This document shows positions 32,455 through 43,799 of a stretch of 64,000 nt of DNA, one piece after another. Each line of letters starts with the position of its first letter. The stretch's first letter is position 1. The stretch is from Tragulus kanchil. Taxonomy: Eukaryota; Chordata; Mammalia; Artiodactyla; Tragulidae. The stretch lies in assembly GCA_022376925.1 (NCBI GenBank), contig JAIOJX010000032.1, positions 170,587,979 to 170,651,978 on the forward strand, in the 5' to 3' direction. Under the pieces are notes generated by a model that was not told the DNA's origin, searched no databases, and saw nothing but the letters and a program-made list of their open reading frames with translations. A program made the position numbers and the translations under genes.

Positions 32455-33310
32455 GAATATTCACCAATCCATGGACCATTTCTGATTCTTTTCTTTCCTT
32501 TGGGTAAAAACTTTCATCTGCTATCATTTTCTTTCTACTTGAACTTCCTTTTAAATTCCTTATAGAGCAGTCCCGCTGGCAGTAAGTTCTGCCGGCATTT
32601 CTTGGTCTAGACATTACGATTTCACTTTCCTTTTGAAAGACATTTTCACTAGGTACAGAGTTGTACGCTAACAGGTTTTCTCCGTCTCAGGACTCAGACC
32701 AGCCCTGGCGGCTCCAGCCGGCACAAGTTCGGACGCGGAGTCACTGCCGTTACTTCTGTTTCTCTGCACCATGTCCTCTTTTCTTCTCGCTGCTGTTTGA
32801 GGGGTTTCTTCTTCCTCCCGGGGCTTTCAGCAGTGGCCTGTGGGGCATCATGGTGCGCCTGTCTCTGCGTACTCTCAGGGTGAGCCCTCGTGGCGAGCAG
32901 GCTGCCTCCGAGGCGGGCAGGCTCCGCGCCTCCCTCTGCTGGACCAGCGCCTCTGCCACCGGCCGCCGCGCTCCGCTCCTCTCCGCCCCTGGGCCACACT
33001 GCGGACCGCTTCCATCCCCGGCTCCTGGAGCCCACTGCACCGTTCCTTCAGGAGTGCCAAGCAGCCGCTGGTCTCGCCACCGTCCTTTTCACCTCTGGAA
33101 TCCTACTTCAGTCTTTCTCTCTTCCACTCAAGCTCGTCTTCCTCGTGAATGCGTACAGCTTATTCGTAACCATTACTTTAATGTCCTTGTCTGGTAATTT
33201 CCTGGGTTTCTACTGATTGGTTTTCTTCCTGGTTAATCTCATATTCTCTAGCTTCTTTGAAGGCCTAGTTTTGTTTTTTTTTTTTTTTACAGTTTGCATA
33301 TTTCTTTTTT
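32455..33310 (-). mobile_element. Old L1 (L1M-type) inter-ORF region, antisense, GC-rich centre
   Basis: AAAGACATTTTCACTAGGTA, TTACTTCTGTTTCTCTGCAC and GGCATCATGGTGCGCCTGTC follow the order of an ancient antisense L1 inter-ORF region. GC content is raised between 32690 and 33060, where open frames occur on both strands. I do not call these genes. Confidence 0.5.
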
Positions 33311-33505
33311 TTTTCTTTTAATTTATTTCTTTATTTTAAAGTTTGTACAGAGTTTTGTTGTTCACAGGCACGCATGTTCCCAGATCAGTCATATGCACAT
33401 CCCTGGTCCCGTCCCTCCTCCCAGGCCCTCCCATCCCACCCCTCCAGGCCCACGCACCAAGCCATTGTAAGTACTCCTATTCCCTTAGCGCAATCTGGTA
33501 ATTTT
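33311..33505 (-). mobile_element. L1 3'-UTR fragment, antisense
   Basis: ACAGAGTTTTGTTGTTCACAG and CCCTCCCATCCCACCCCTCC match the antisense 3' UTR of ruminant L1. A similar segment is present at ~50095. Confidence 0.65.
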
Positions 33506-33807
33506 GTCCTTGTTGTTGGGGCAGGTTGGGGAGGGAGGGGGCAGGTGGGCCACTTCTACTGGTCTTTTCATTTATCTATTTTCATCCATCTTTTGTTCTT
33601 TGGCCCGTGCGGGCCTCCCATGGCAGTGGCCTCTGCTGTCGCAGAGCACTGGCTCTAGGCGCATGCGCTCCAGAGCGCCGGCTCAGCAACTGGACGCATG
33701 GGTCCAGCCGCTCTGCGGCACGTGGGATCTTCCCAGGCCAAGGATCGAACTGGCACCCCTTGTACTGCAAGGCGGCGTTCTTACCCACTGGATCACCAGG
33801 GAAGCCC
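33506..33807 (-). mobile_element. SINE (T+ family), tail lost
   Basis: Complete head and body on the minus strand (box B AGTTCGATCCT, slightly mutated) but no A-rich tail. CGCAATCTGGTAATTTT (33489-33505) and CGCAACCTGATAATTTT (33808-33824) form a 17 bp target-site repeat with two mismatches, so the insertion is older than most of its relatives here. Confidence 0.88.
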
Positions 33808-33824
33808 GCAACCTGATAATTTTT

Positions 33825-34387
33825 ATTAGAGGCTGGACACTGAAACCTTTTTACATTGCCGGGTGCTGGATTTCAGCGCGTCACTTTAAGGACAGCTGGG
33901 GGACCACTCCGGGAACGGAGTTTAGTTACCTGGAATCAGCTGGGGCAGGTGTGTAGCCCTCCTTCAGCCCGGGACTAATTCTGCTCCATTACTGTGGTGA
34001 TGCCCTTCTGATGCCCTGAACAAAAAAGCTGCTCTGAATCCACTCTCACAAAGACTGAAAAACAAGCCTTAAAGGGACCGGCTGGGCCCACCGTGCGTGG
34101 TGGGAAGACAACTCTCTCGGCTCGTGCGGCGTCCCCTCCCCTCCGGGCTTCCTCACCTGGCTTCGACGTGCTTCCTTTGTGGAGACCGGGACTCCGTCCA
34201 AGTCTCGGGGCAGAGGTCCTTCTGCAGACCCCTGGGGCTCTCTAGGCAGACCCCTACTCTCCTCTGCTTTGCCCCCCAGGTTCGAGCTGGATTTTCTCTC
34301 CAAACTCTGAGCTCTGTTTTGTCACTTTAGGAAGGCAGATGGGCTTGGTTTGCTTTCTCTCTCCCTGACCTGTAATGCAGAAACCGT
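33825..34387. other. Unassigned sequence
   Basis: Moderately GC-rich with no named repeat or supported exon. Its last ~40 bases open duplication D6. Confidence 0.4.
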
Positions 34388-34642
34388 CTCTAGATAAGGA
34401 TGGTCAAACTATGGCCTGAGGACCAAATCCAACTTGCTGCTGTTTTTATAAATGAAGTTTTACTGGAACACATCCATGGCTACTCATGCATATACTTCTT
34501 GTGAAGGCAGCCACAGACAACGGCAGAGTCGAGTGGCTGCGATGTTCAACTGGTTTGTGACCATTTGGTCTGCAAAGCCTAGATACTCACTAATTGCCCT
34601 TTATTTTACAAAGTTTGTTTACTCCCAGCTCTAGAGAATAAG
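34388..34642. mobile_element. hAT-Charlie-type non-autonomous DNA transposon
   Basis: Contains CAAACTATGGCCTGAGGACC, AAGTTTTACTGGAACACATC and CTGCAAAGCCTAGATACTCA, the pattern of an old mammalian hAT MITE. It is bounded by CTCTAGAT on the left and CTCTAGAG on the right, the expected 8 bp TCTAGA-type target. The D6 duplicate is at 35502-35756. It belongs to the same broad group as the element at 5716. Confidence 0.7.
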
Positions 34643-35460
34643 CTAGAATACTCATAAGGCTTATTCTGTTCGTTCCCCTTACTTCAGGAACAAATCCTAA
34701 CCTCCCTGTTGCCCCATGTCTGAAAACCACCGTTCCACACATTTCGCCTGGTCTTCATGTCGGTCTAAGCTGAGATCTGGGTCTGGGACAAGGAGGTCTG
34801 GGACCAGGGGAAGCAAGTGAGCCACCTGCCTTGGCGAGCTCTCAGGGAGTGCCAAAAACTCAGTAACAGGGAACATCAACATCAATGCCCCAAATCCCCA
34901 AAAAGCAAAATAGCAAAATTTTAAATAAAAGTAGTATTAATAACAGTGTGGAGCCAAGCCATACTGGAGCTGAGGCAAAAGCAAAAATTAATGCTGACGC
35001 TGTCTTTATTTAAAGTTTGATTTTTTTCACCATGGGTTTTTTTTGTATTTTTGCATCAAATTTGATTTTTTCAAAGTACTGCATTCAAATGTCGTTAATC
35101 TCAACTACGGAGCATTCTGGGGCGCCCTGAGGCCAGCGCCTCGCCTCAGCCCGATCCTGGTGAAGAGCAAAGCTGGTGTCTGTCAGCCTGTCATGTGGGA
35201 AATGGACGACTCCGGGAACAACTTTTTTACTAAGCAGAATCGCACTCTCAGGTTATCACTGCAAGAGCTTCAATGTTCTCTTTCTCAAAGATGCCTCAGA
35301 AGACGCTCCCACTGAAGCAGCATCCCGCTGTAGCTACTTCTACTTGCAGCTGCGGTCTTCTATGCACAGGGCCCATGCGTGTCCATTTTGTAGACAGGAA
35401 AGCACTATCAGAACATTTCCTATAGTTAAATCACACACACGACACAGATACTGTGACTGT
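34643..35460. other. Unassigned sequence within D6
   Basis: AT-rich around 34.9-35.1 kb and mixed elsewhere, with the GC palindrome-like GAGGCCAGCGCCTCGCCTC near 35130. The open frames on the plus strand (to 111 codons) are not recognised. Duplicate at 35757-36581. Confidence 0.35.
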
Positions 35461-36581
35461 GGTTTGCTTTCTCTCTCCCTGACCTGTAATGCAGAAACCG
35501 TCTCTAGATAAGGATGGTCAAACTATGGCCTGAGGACCAAATCCAACTTGCTGCTGTTTTTATAAATGAAGTTTTACTGGAACACATCCATGGCTACTCA
35601 TGCATATACTTCTTGTGAAGGCAGCCACAGACAACGGCAGAGTCGAGTGGCTGCGATGTTCAACTGGTTTGTGACCATTTGGTCTGCAAAGCCTAGATAC
35701 TCACTAATTGCCCTTTATTTTACAAAGTTTGTTTACTCCCAGCTCTAGAGAATAAGCTAGAATACTCATAAGGCTTATTCTGTTCGTCCCCTTACTTCAG
35801 GAACAAATCCTAACCTCCCTGTTGCCCCATGTCTGAAAACCACCGTTCCACACATTTCGCCTGGTCTTCATGTCGGTCTAAGCTGAGATCTGGGTCTGGG
35901 ACAAGGAGGTCTGGGACCAGGGGAAGCAAGTGAGCCACCTGCCTTGGCGAGCTCTCAGGGAGTGCCAAAAACTCAGTAACAGGGAACATCAACATCAATG
36001 CCCCAAATCCCCAAAAAGCAAAATAGCAAAATTTTAAATAAAAGTAGTATTAATAACAGTGTGGAGCCAAGCCATACTGGAGCTGAGGCAAAAGCAAAAA
36101 TTAATGCTGACGCTGTCTTTATTTAAAGTTTGATTTTTTTCACCATGGGTTTTTTTTGTATTTTTGCATCAAATTTGATTTTTTCAAAGTACTGCATTCA
36201 AATGTCGTTAATCTCAACTACGGAGCATTCTGGGGCGCCCTGAGGCCAGCGCCTCGCCTCAGCCCGATCCTGGTGAAGAGCAAAGCTGGTGTCTGTCAGC
36301 CTGTCATGTGGGAAATGGACGACTCCGGGAACAACTTTTTTACTAAGCAGAATCGCACTCTCAGGTTATCACTGCAAGAGCTTCAATGTTCTCTTTCTCA
36401 AAGATGCCTCAGAAGACGCTCCCACTGAAGCAGCATCCCGCTGTAGCTACTTCTACTTGCAGCTGCGGTCTTCTATGCACAGGGCCCATGCGTGTCCATT
36501 TTGTAGACAGGAAAGCACTATCAGAACACGAGCACTTTCCTATAGTTAAATCACACACACGCACACAGATACTGTGACTGT

Positions 36582-37285
36582 GAAACAGCACTGTAACTAT
36601 GTAACATCTGGTCAATACAGCTACATCACGACGCGACAAAAGCAGCCATCGACAGCACGGCTACCCAGACAATGTATCAACTGGTGAAAGTCCAGTGAAT
36701 TAAAACAAATCAACTAACAAAAGCCCTCTCCTGAGGCTGCAGGACCACCGTCCTTCAGAAGGGAGCCAGCTCCCCGCCGAGCGTTCCCAAGTCCCGCTCC
36801 TCCACAGGCATGGAGCAGAAAAGCACCGGGCAAAGGAGGACTCCCCTCAGGTGAGAACCTCTACCAAGAAGCCAATTTCTACACACTGCTTATCTTTCTA
36901 AGGTACAGGTGCAAAACCCAAAAAGAACATTTTTCTTTTCTTTTTAAAAATACCTGTGCTGTAGCACAGCGGCTTCCCCACGCGGCGCCAGCCTCTCCCA
37001 TCAGCACAGCGACGCAGCGGCCCCTGCGCGGCTCCTCGCCACACCACCCTCCGCCTCCTGGGTTCCCTTTCCTTCTGGGTCTGCAGAGAACACGGAGCGG
37101 AGTCCCCGGGCCCACAGCAGGCTCCCGTTGCTCCTATCACTATTTCCTGCGTGGCCCCAGTCGTGCCTGTGCCGCCCCCGCCTCCAGCCCCCACCCTCCT
37201 GTGCCCAGTCGTCTGTTCTCCATCCCTACGCCTCTGACTGCTTACACCCGCCTTTGCAGATTCCACGTGTATGCATTGATACACA
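36582..37285. other. GC-rich sequence, mostly within D7
   Basis: Bases 36.95-37.2 kb are GC-rich and carry overlapping frames on both strands, the longest 136 codons on the minus strand. Nothing is recognisable. The minus frame reaches into L1 sequence, so it is unlikely to be real. Duplicate of 36699-37285 at 37811-38392. Confidence 0.35.
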
Positions 37286-37560
37286 GTATCGGTTTTCTCT
37301 GACTTCACTCTGTATGACAGTCTCTAGGTCCATCCACGTCCCCATAGATGACCTTATTTTGTTCTTTTTATGACTGAGTAATATTCCTATATATAAACAC
37401 CATGTCTTCCTCACCCATCCCTCTGCCGATGGACGTTCAGGCTCTCTCCACGTCCCGGCTGCTGTGAAGAGCACCGCGGTGACCCCGGGCTGCGTGTGGC
37501 TTTTGTAACTACGGCTTTCTCTGGGGACAAGCCCTTCAAAGAGCGTTTCTTCCTAATGTA
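37286..37560 (-). mobile_element. L1 3'-end fragment, antisense
   Basis: TCTAGGTCCATCCACGTCCC and GACTGAGTAATATTCCTATA are hallmark antisense L1 3' motifs. The duplicate is at 38393-38667. Confidence 0.75.
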
Positions 37561-37589
37561 GCAAGCCAGCCACAGCTGTGCATTTAGAA

Positions 37590-37805
37590 ATTATTATAAT
37601 AAGTGCAGTATGTCAGACAAATATCCTGTGGTATCATTCACACGTGGAATCTAATTTTAAGAAAAAAGACTCAAATGAACTCATCTACAAACAGAAGCAG
37701 ACTTAACAGATACTGCAAAGAACCCGTGTTTACCAGCGGAGACGCAGCGGGACGAGGCGGGAGCCGGGATGAACACGCTCTCACCGCCACCGGACAGCCA
37801 GGGGC
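37590..37805 (+). mobile_element. L1 3'-end fragment, sense
   Basis: TATCATTCACACGTGGAATC and CATCTACAAACAGAAGCAGA match the sense L1 3' UTR. It lies tail-to-tail with the antisense copy at 37286. The fuller duplicate at 38698-39075 extends to the element's end. Confidence 0.7.
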
Positions 37806-39146
37806 CACGGATTAAAACAAATCAACTAACAAAAGCCCTCTCCTGAGGTGCAACACCGTCCTTCAGAAGGAGCCAGCTCCCCGCCGAGCGTTCCCAAGTC
37901 CCGCTCCTCCACAGGCATGGAGCAGAAAAGCACCGGGCAAAGGAGGACTCCCCTCAGGTGAGAACCTCTACCAAGAAGCCAATTTCTACACACTGCTTAT
38001 CTTTCTAAGGTACAGGTGCAAAACCCAAAAAGAACATTTTTCTTTTCTTTTTAAAAATACCTGTGCTGTAGCACAGCGGCTTCCCCACGCGGCGCCAGCC
38101 TCTCCCATCAGCACAGCGACGCAGCGGCCCCTGCGCGGCTCCTCGCCACACCACCCTCCGCCTCCTGGGTTCCCTTTCCTTCTGGGTCTGCAGAGAACAC
38201 GGAGCGGAGTCCCCGGGCCCACAGCAGGCTCCCGTTGCTCCTATCACTATTTCCTGCGTGGCCCCAGTCGTGCCTGTGCCGCCCCCGCCTCCAGCCCCCA
38301 CCCTCCTGTGCCCAGTCGTCTGTTCTCCATCCCTACGCCTCTGACTGCTTACACCCGCCTTTGCAGATTCCACGTGTATGCATTGATACACAGTATCGGT
38401 TTTCTCTGACTTCACTCTGTATGACAGTCTCTAGGTCCATCCACGTCCCCATAGATGACCTTATTTTGTTCTTTTTATGACTGAGTAATATTCCTATATA
38501 TAAACACCATGTCTTCCTCACCCATCCCTCTGCCGATGGACGTTCAGGCTCTCTCCACGTCCCGGCTGCTGTGAAGAGCACCGCGGTGACCCCGGGCTGC
38601 GTGTGGCTTTTGTAACTACGGCTTTCTCTGGGGACAAGCCCTTCAAAAGAGCGTTTCTTCCTAATGTAGCAAGCCAGCCACAGCTGTGCATTTAGAAATT
38701 ATTATAATAAGTGCAGTATGTCAGACAAATATCCTGTGGTATCATTCACACGTGGAATCTAATTTTAAGAAAAAAGACTCAAATGAACTCATCTACAAAC
38801 AGAAGCAGACTTAACAGATACTGCAAAGAACCCGTGTTTACCAACGCGGAGACGCAGCGGGGACGAGGCGGGAGCCGGGGATGAACACGCTCTCACCGCC
38901 ACCGGACAGCCAGGGGCCACGGCACAGCCCAGGGAGCGCCTCGGCATCCCACGCTCCCCCATACACGAAGGGGCCTCAGACAGAGTAAGCACGCACACAC
39001 ACGCAACGGCATCACCCTGCTATCCACCTGAAACTAACCGGCACTGCAGGCCGGCGCTACTCCAATAGAATTAAAATATTTTACAAATCTTATGGTGCTA
39101 TGTTTGGCGAAGAAACAAAGACTATGAACTTAAAAGCTTTAAGAAA

Positions 39147-39453
39147 GGGGCTTCCCCTGGTGGTCCAGTTGGTAAGGACACCGCCTTGCAGTGCAAGGGG
39201 CGCCGGTTCGAGCCCTGGCCTGGGAAGATCCCACGTGCCGCGGAGCGGCTGGACCAATGTGTCCAATTACTGAGCCGGAGCTCTGGAGCGCATGCTCCCA
39301 GAGCCGGTGCTCTGCGACAACAGATGCCACTGTGATGTGAGGCCCACATGGGCCAAAGAACAAAGATGGATGAAAATAGACAAATGAAAGACCAGTGGAA
39401 GTGGCCCGCCCCCACCCAAAATAAATAAATAAATAAATCTTTTAAAAAAAAAA
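39147..39453 (+). mobile_element. SINE (T+ family), full length
   Basis: Intact head (box B GGTTCGAGCCC) and body. A polypyrimidine block in the 3' part is shortened. Tail is AATAAATAAATAAATCTTTT then A residues. AAAAGCTTTAAGAAA at 39132-39146 and 39454-39468 is a perfect 15 bp target-site repeat. Confidence 0.93.
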
Positions 39454-39468
39454 AAAAGCTTTAAGAAA

Positions 39469-40549
39469 TAGTCTAGAACCCATGAAACAAATAAATGGAA
39501 CAATCCAAAGCCATTCATCACAAAGCGCCCTCACACACTTCCTGACGTGGCCTGAGGCGTGAGCCTACGCACCAGCGTGGCTCAGCAGGCCCTGCCCTGC
39601 CGAGATCCAGGCCCCTCAGCACGAGGGCAGGCCCCCAGGCCGCCCCCCACGCCCTGCCTCCTCCTGTGTCCATGCTCCCTCCCTCCCGCCCCGACAGACC
39701 CTCATCCTCAGGACTACATTAAGGGCCCAGAAATCTCCTCTTCAGCCTCCTCTCAGTTCTTCACTGACTAGAGGGCCAGGACCACCCACGATCCCTGAGG
39801 TCTCCCCAAGGAGCCAGGCAACATGGCAAGCACTTGATTTCTGTGGAATCTGACTGCTCTTAATAAAGGTGGACTAAACGCACATCCTCCCGGGATGCTT
39901 CCCTTCCCAGGGACAGTAGGCCTCCACACGCCCTGGCTGGTGCGACAAGGACGCCCAGCGCACCTGATGGCGAGCCTCCTGAAGACGGAGCCGCGTGCCC
40001 TGCAGGCCGGCATCCTCAGCCCCGACTAAGAGCCCACAGGAAGCATTCAGTGCCTGTCTGGTCGTGTTTACTATAGAACAGGCGTTGCTGACTCACCCCT
40101 GCAGCTCTTCACGTGCTCCTCACAACTCTGCGGACACCTTTCTCCTCTCCACCTCCACGACAGCGACGAAGAAATGGAAACAAAGATTCAGCGACTTCGC
40201 AGTATGACCATTAGTAAGTGACGGAGCCATCTGCCCTGGAATCCGTTCCTGACCAGCGTGTCTGCTACGGACAGTGACGGCAGCAGCCACGGCGTGCTCA
40301 CGGACCCAAGATGCTGTGGGAGTCCATACAGAGCTACCCTGGAAAATGAGATTTGTCACTTGCACAGTCAAATTATCTTTTAGAGGTAACAGTCCACAAT
40401 CCCTCCTTAGTCTGCTGAGGAACTAAAAGAACGACGTTTAGTCACCAGGACGGAAGGAAGCCCGGGTCTCGGGGAAGGGCTCCCTCCACGGTAGCCTGTC
40501 ATGACTGCTCTGCAGGAAGCACAACACACAGCTCAAAATTCCCAAGACG
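39469..40549. other. Unassigned sequence, GC-rich left half
   Basis: Bases 39.54-39.72 kb are GC-rich. The rest is mixed, with no named repeat or supported exon. Confidence 0.4.
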
Positions 40550-40828
40550 GGGGCTTCCCTGGCGGGCCAGTGGGTGAAGGGTCCGCCTCGCAGTACAGGG
40601 GGCGCCAGTTCGATCCCTGGCCTGGGAAGATCCCACGTGCTGAGGGGCAGCTGGGCTGGTGCGTCCAATCGCGAATGAGCGCTCTGGAGCGCATGTGCCC
40701 AGAGTCGGGGCTCTGCAGTGGGAGAGGCCACTGCAGTGGGAGGCCCACACAGGCCAAGGAATAAAGATGGATAAAAAATAAAAAATAAAAACGATGACTT
40801 AGAGGCAAAAATAAATAAATAAATAAAT
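40550..40828 (+). mobile_element. SINE, short subfamily B
   Basis: Head with box B AGTTCGATCCC. The body has the short-form features, and the tail includes ACGATGACTTAGAGGC, the same motif as in the copy at 15748, then AATAAA repeats. No TCTTT. AAATTCCCAAGACG at 40536-40549 and 40829-40842 is a perfect 14 bp target-site repeat. Confidence 0.92.
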
Positions 40829-40842
40829 AAATTCCCAAGACG

Positions 40843-42025
40843 CCAGCAATGCCTAACAGAAGCATTTGTTCTTTATAAAACCAAGCATCGTTTTTCATTG
40901 TTTAGAATGTCAGCACTGACATCCTGGATTTATTTATTCCCTCAGGACTAACAGGTGGCCTTCACGACCAGATGTACTAAGAAAGCACCTTCAGCTGAAC
41001 CAAGCAAGATGTTGGACTCTTCTGACTTCAAGGAAGATGCTGAGACCTTGGCTAGGCTAAAATGAAGCTTCTCATATCATTTACAGAAGCATTCACTTAG
41101 TTTCTAGCTACTTTAACAGGAGAACTGGTCAGAGTTGCTTACTTCTGAAAACTATTACCCAAATGGATGTGAACAAGGAGGAGGCGAGCAGCTAGTGAGC
41201 AGTGAAACCACTCCTGCGTGCTACTGGGCAAGACGCTAGTTCCCGCTGCCCTGGTGACCCAGAAGGCCACAGCGAGTCTGGCTTTGTTTCTGACACTGTG
41301 CCTCCTCTGAAGTCTTACTCCCCTGAAAGGAAGACCAAACGCCCATTCCCCTGCACACTCACTTTCTCTTAAACTATAACATGTCTCAGATATGGTTACA
41401 GAGTCACACTGAAGATTTATGGTACCTAGTATAGTATGGCATATCGTATAGGATCTAGGGTAGTATTTCTACGATCTCTCTTTCTATGCTGCCTCTAGAA
41501 TAAAGCTACTTCCTCATCAAATGTGATTCCTGTTTGCTCAGACTGCTCGACCCCCCAGTACAAAGTGTCCACCGTGGCCTCTGACAGGTCACATGATTTT
41601 AACTTAGGATTATACAAAAGCGTGAAACCCCATCAGGTCACCCTGAAATTTTCACCTCATTGATCTTCCAAATAAACTCTATTCTGCAATGTTGGCTATT
41701 GCTTAACAGTGTTATGATTCACTGCAGTTTACTCAATGAATTTAAATAGAGGTTCGTTATGCAATGTCAAATCACTTAGGTTGTCCCCAAAATTAATCAA
41801 TATTTTGAACACAAAATATTCTACTGTCAACACGTTTTATATGAATAAAATGCCTACATTAATAAAATTTTCTACTGGATTAATGTGAAAACAAATCTTT
41901 ATTTGTAGGTTAGAGCATTGCTGCTAAGCAACGCCAGGATGGACCAGACCCAGGAAGCCAACAGCACCCTGATGGAGGGCAGGGAGCGACACGGGCACCC
42001 CGGGCCCCCCAGCGCCAGCTCCACA
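40843..42025. other. Unassigned AT-rich sequence
   Basis: Bases 41.35-41.9 kb are AT-rich. TTGCTGCTAAGCAACG at 41920-41935 resembles half of an RFX-type X-box, but the match is loose. No gene is recognised. Duplicate of 41518-42025 lies at 42663-43170. Confidence 0.35.
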
Positions 42026-43799
42026 CCTGCATCCAGCACCCCTGCAGTGCCGGCTTCACACCCGCACCCAGCACCTGTTGGGCCCTGCAGCACCAGGTCC
42101 ACACCCTGCATCCAGTACCCCTGCAGTGCCAGCTTTACACCCCGCACCCAGCACCCAGAACCTGTTGGGCCCCGCAGTGCCAGGTACACACCTCGCATCC
42201 AGCACCCAGCACCCATCGAGTACCAGGGGGTCAGAGCAAGCAGGACAAAAGTTAGGCTTTTTGTCTGACACCAGAGGCCATTCTCACGAGTGCCTGATAA
42301 ATCTTTCTGTTTGACAGGTCCCTTCCCACCATCTGGCACCTGTCATGAGCAAAATGAAAGAGAATTTCCTATAAAGTATCAAAAGCACCAGGGCAGGTTT
42401 TAGTAGTTTCTCAAAACCATCTCATTGTCCCTCCAAATTTCGACCACTGAATTAGAAGGCTCTCTTTCCATCTGCCACCCTACAACGGTCCACGTCCACG
42501 AGGAACCTGAGGGACAGCAGAAGAAGCAAGAACTTGTACAAAGTCGTCTATTCTTAGAAGTTTCCAACTCCTTGGAGGAGGAAGAGAATAGAAGTATTCA
42601 GTAACTTGAAAAAATAGGAAGTCAGTAATGGAAAAACGGCTTCCTGGATGAGTCAGCTCCCACAAATGTGATTCCTGTTTGCTCAGACTGCTCGACCCCC
42701 CAGTACAAAGTGTCCACCGTGGCCTCTGACAGGTCACATGATTTTAACTTAGGATTATACAAAAGCGTGAAACCCCATCAGGTCACCCTGAAATTTTCAC
42801 CTCATTGATCTTCCAAATAAACTCTATTCTGCAATGTTGGCTATTGCTTAACAGTGTTATGATTCACTGCAGTTTACTCAATGAATTTAAATAGAGGTTC
42901 GTTATGCAATGTCAAATCACTTAGGTTGTCCCCAAAATTAATCAATATTTTGAACACAAAATATTCTACTGTCAACACGTTTTATATGAATAAAATGCCT
43001 ACATTAATAAAATTTTCTACTGGATTAATGTGAAAACAAATCTTTATTTGTAGGTTAGAGCATTGCTGCTAAGCAACGCCAGGATGGACCAGACCCAGGA
43101 AGCCAACAGCACCCTGATGGAGGGCAGGGAGCGACACGGGCACCGGCCCCGCAGCGCCAGCTCCACACCTGCATCCAGCACCCCTGCAGTGCCGGCTTCA
43201 CACCCCGCACCCAGCACCTGTTGGGCCCTGCAGCACCAGGTCCACACCCTGCATCCAGTACCCCTGCAGTGCCAGCTTTACACCCCGCACCCAGCACCCA
43301 GAACCTGTTGGGCCCCGCAGTGCCAGGTACACACCTCGCATCCAGCACCCAGCACCCATCGAGTACCAGGGGGTCAGAGCAAGCAGGACAAAAGTTAGGC
43401 TTTTTGTCTGACACCAGAGGCCATTCTCACGAGTGCCTGATAAATCTTTCTGTTTGACAGGTCCCTTCCCACCATCTGGCACCTGTCATGAGCAAAATGA
43501 AAGAGAATTTCCTATAAAGTATCAAAAGCACCAGGGCAGGTTTTAGTAGTTTCTCAAAACCATCTCATTGTCCCTCCAAATTTCGACCACTGAATTAGAA
43601 GGCTCTCTTTCCATCTGCCACCCTACAACGGTCCACGTCCACGAGGAACCTGAGGGACAGCAGAAGAAGCAAGAACTTGTACAAAGTCGTCTATTCTTAG
43701 AAGTTTCCAACTCCTTGGAGGAGGAAGAGAATAGAAGTATTCAGTAACTTGAAAAAATAGGAAGTCAGTAATGGAAAAACGGCTTCCTGGATGAGTCAG
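41518..43799 (+). repeat. Direct duplication D8, ~1.14 kb x2
   Basis: Bases 41518-42656 recur at 42663-43799 (offset 1145, then 1143). The unit includes the minisatellite. Differences include GGCACCCCGGGCCCCCCAGC against GGCACCGGCCCCGCAGC near 41995/43140. Only six unexplained bases (CTCCCA) separate the copies. Confidence 0.95.
42026..42230 (+). repeat. Minisatellite, ~80 bp unit
   Basis: About 2.3 units. The recurring landmark is CCTGCATCCAGCACCCCTGC, at 42026, 42105 (one change) and 42192 (CTCGCATCCAGCACC), spacing 79 and 87 bp. Each unit also has CAGCACCTGTTGGGCCC or a close variant. Cys/Gly-rich frames on the minus strand come from the repeat and are not evidence of a gene. Duplicate at ~43169-43373. 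Confidence 0.8.

Larger units (their letters stand above)
34347..36581 (+). repeat. Direct duplication D6, ~1.11 kb x2
   Basis: Bases 34347-35460 recur at 35461-36581 (offset 1114 at the start). Near the end of the first copy, AGAACATTTCC lacks the CGAGCAC present in the second (AGAACACGAGCACTTTCC), and ACACGACAC has lost a base against ACACGCACAC. Errors thus cluster at the end of copy one. Copies abut with no extra bases. Confidence 0.95.
36699..38922 (+). repeat. Direct duplication D7, ~1.11 kb x2
   Basis: Bases 36699-37810 recur at 37811-38922 (offset 1112 shrinking to 1107). The start of copy two is damaged (GAGGTGCAACACCGTCC against GAGGCTGCAGGACCACCGTCC) and so is the end of copy one (CAGCGGAGACGCAGCGGGACG against CAACGCGGAGACGCAGCGGG). 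Error enrichment at exactly these two ends is what poor contig ends produce. Confidence 0.96.

Noticed and set aside
3410..33816. Recurring short proteins such as those containing 'WVRTPPCSARGA' or 'GIFPGQGSN'
   Set aside because: These are translations of the SINE body and head in various frames, not a protein family.
3398..40600. Functional tRNA genes at the box A/box B sites
   Set aside because: The boxes belong to SINE heads. No cloverleaf with anticodon arm and acceptor stem can be drawn around them.
41920..41935. RFX X-box (TTGCTGCTAAGCAACG)
   Set aside because: Only half matches the consensus and there is no promoter context.
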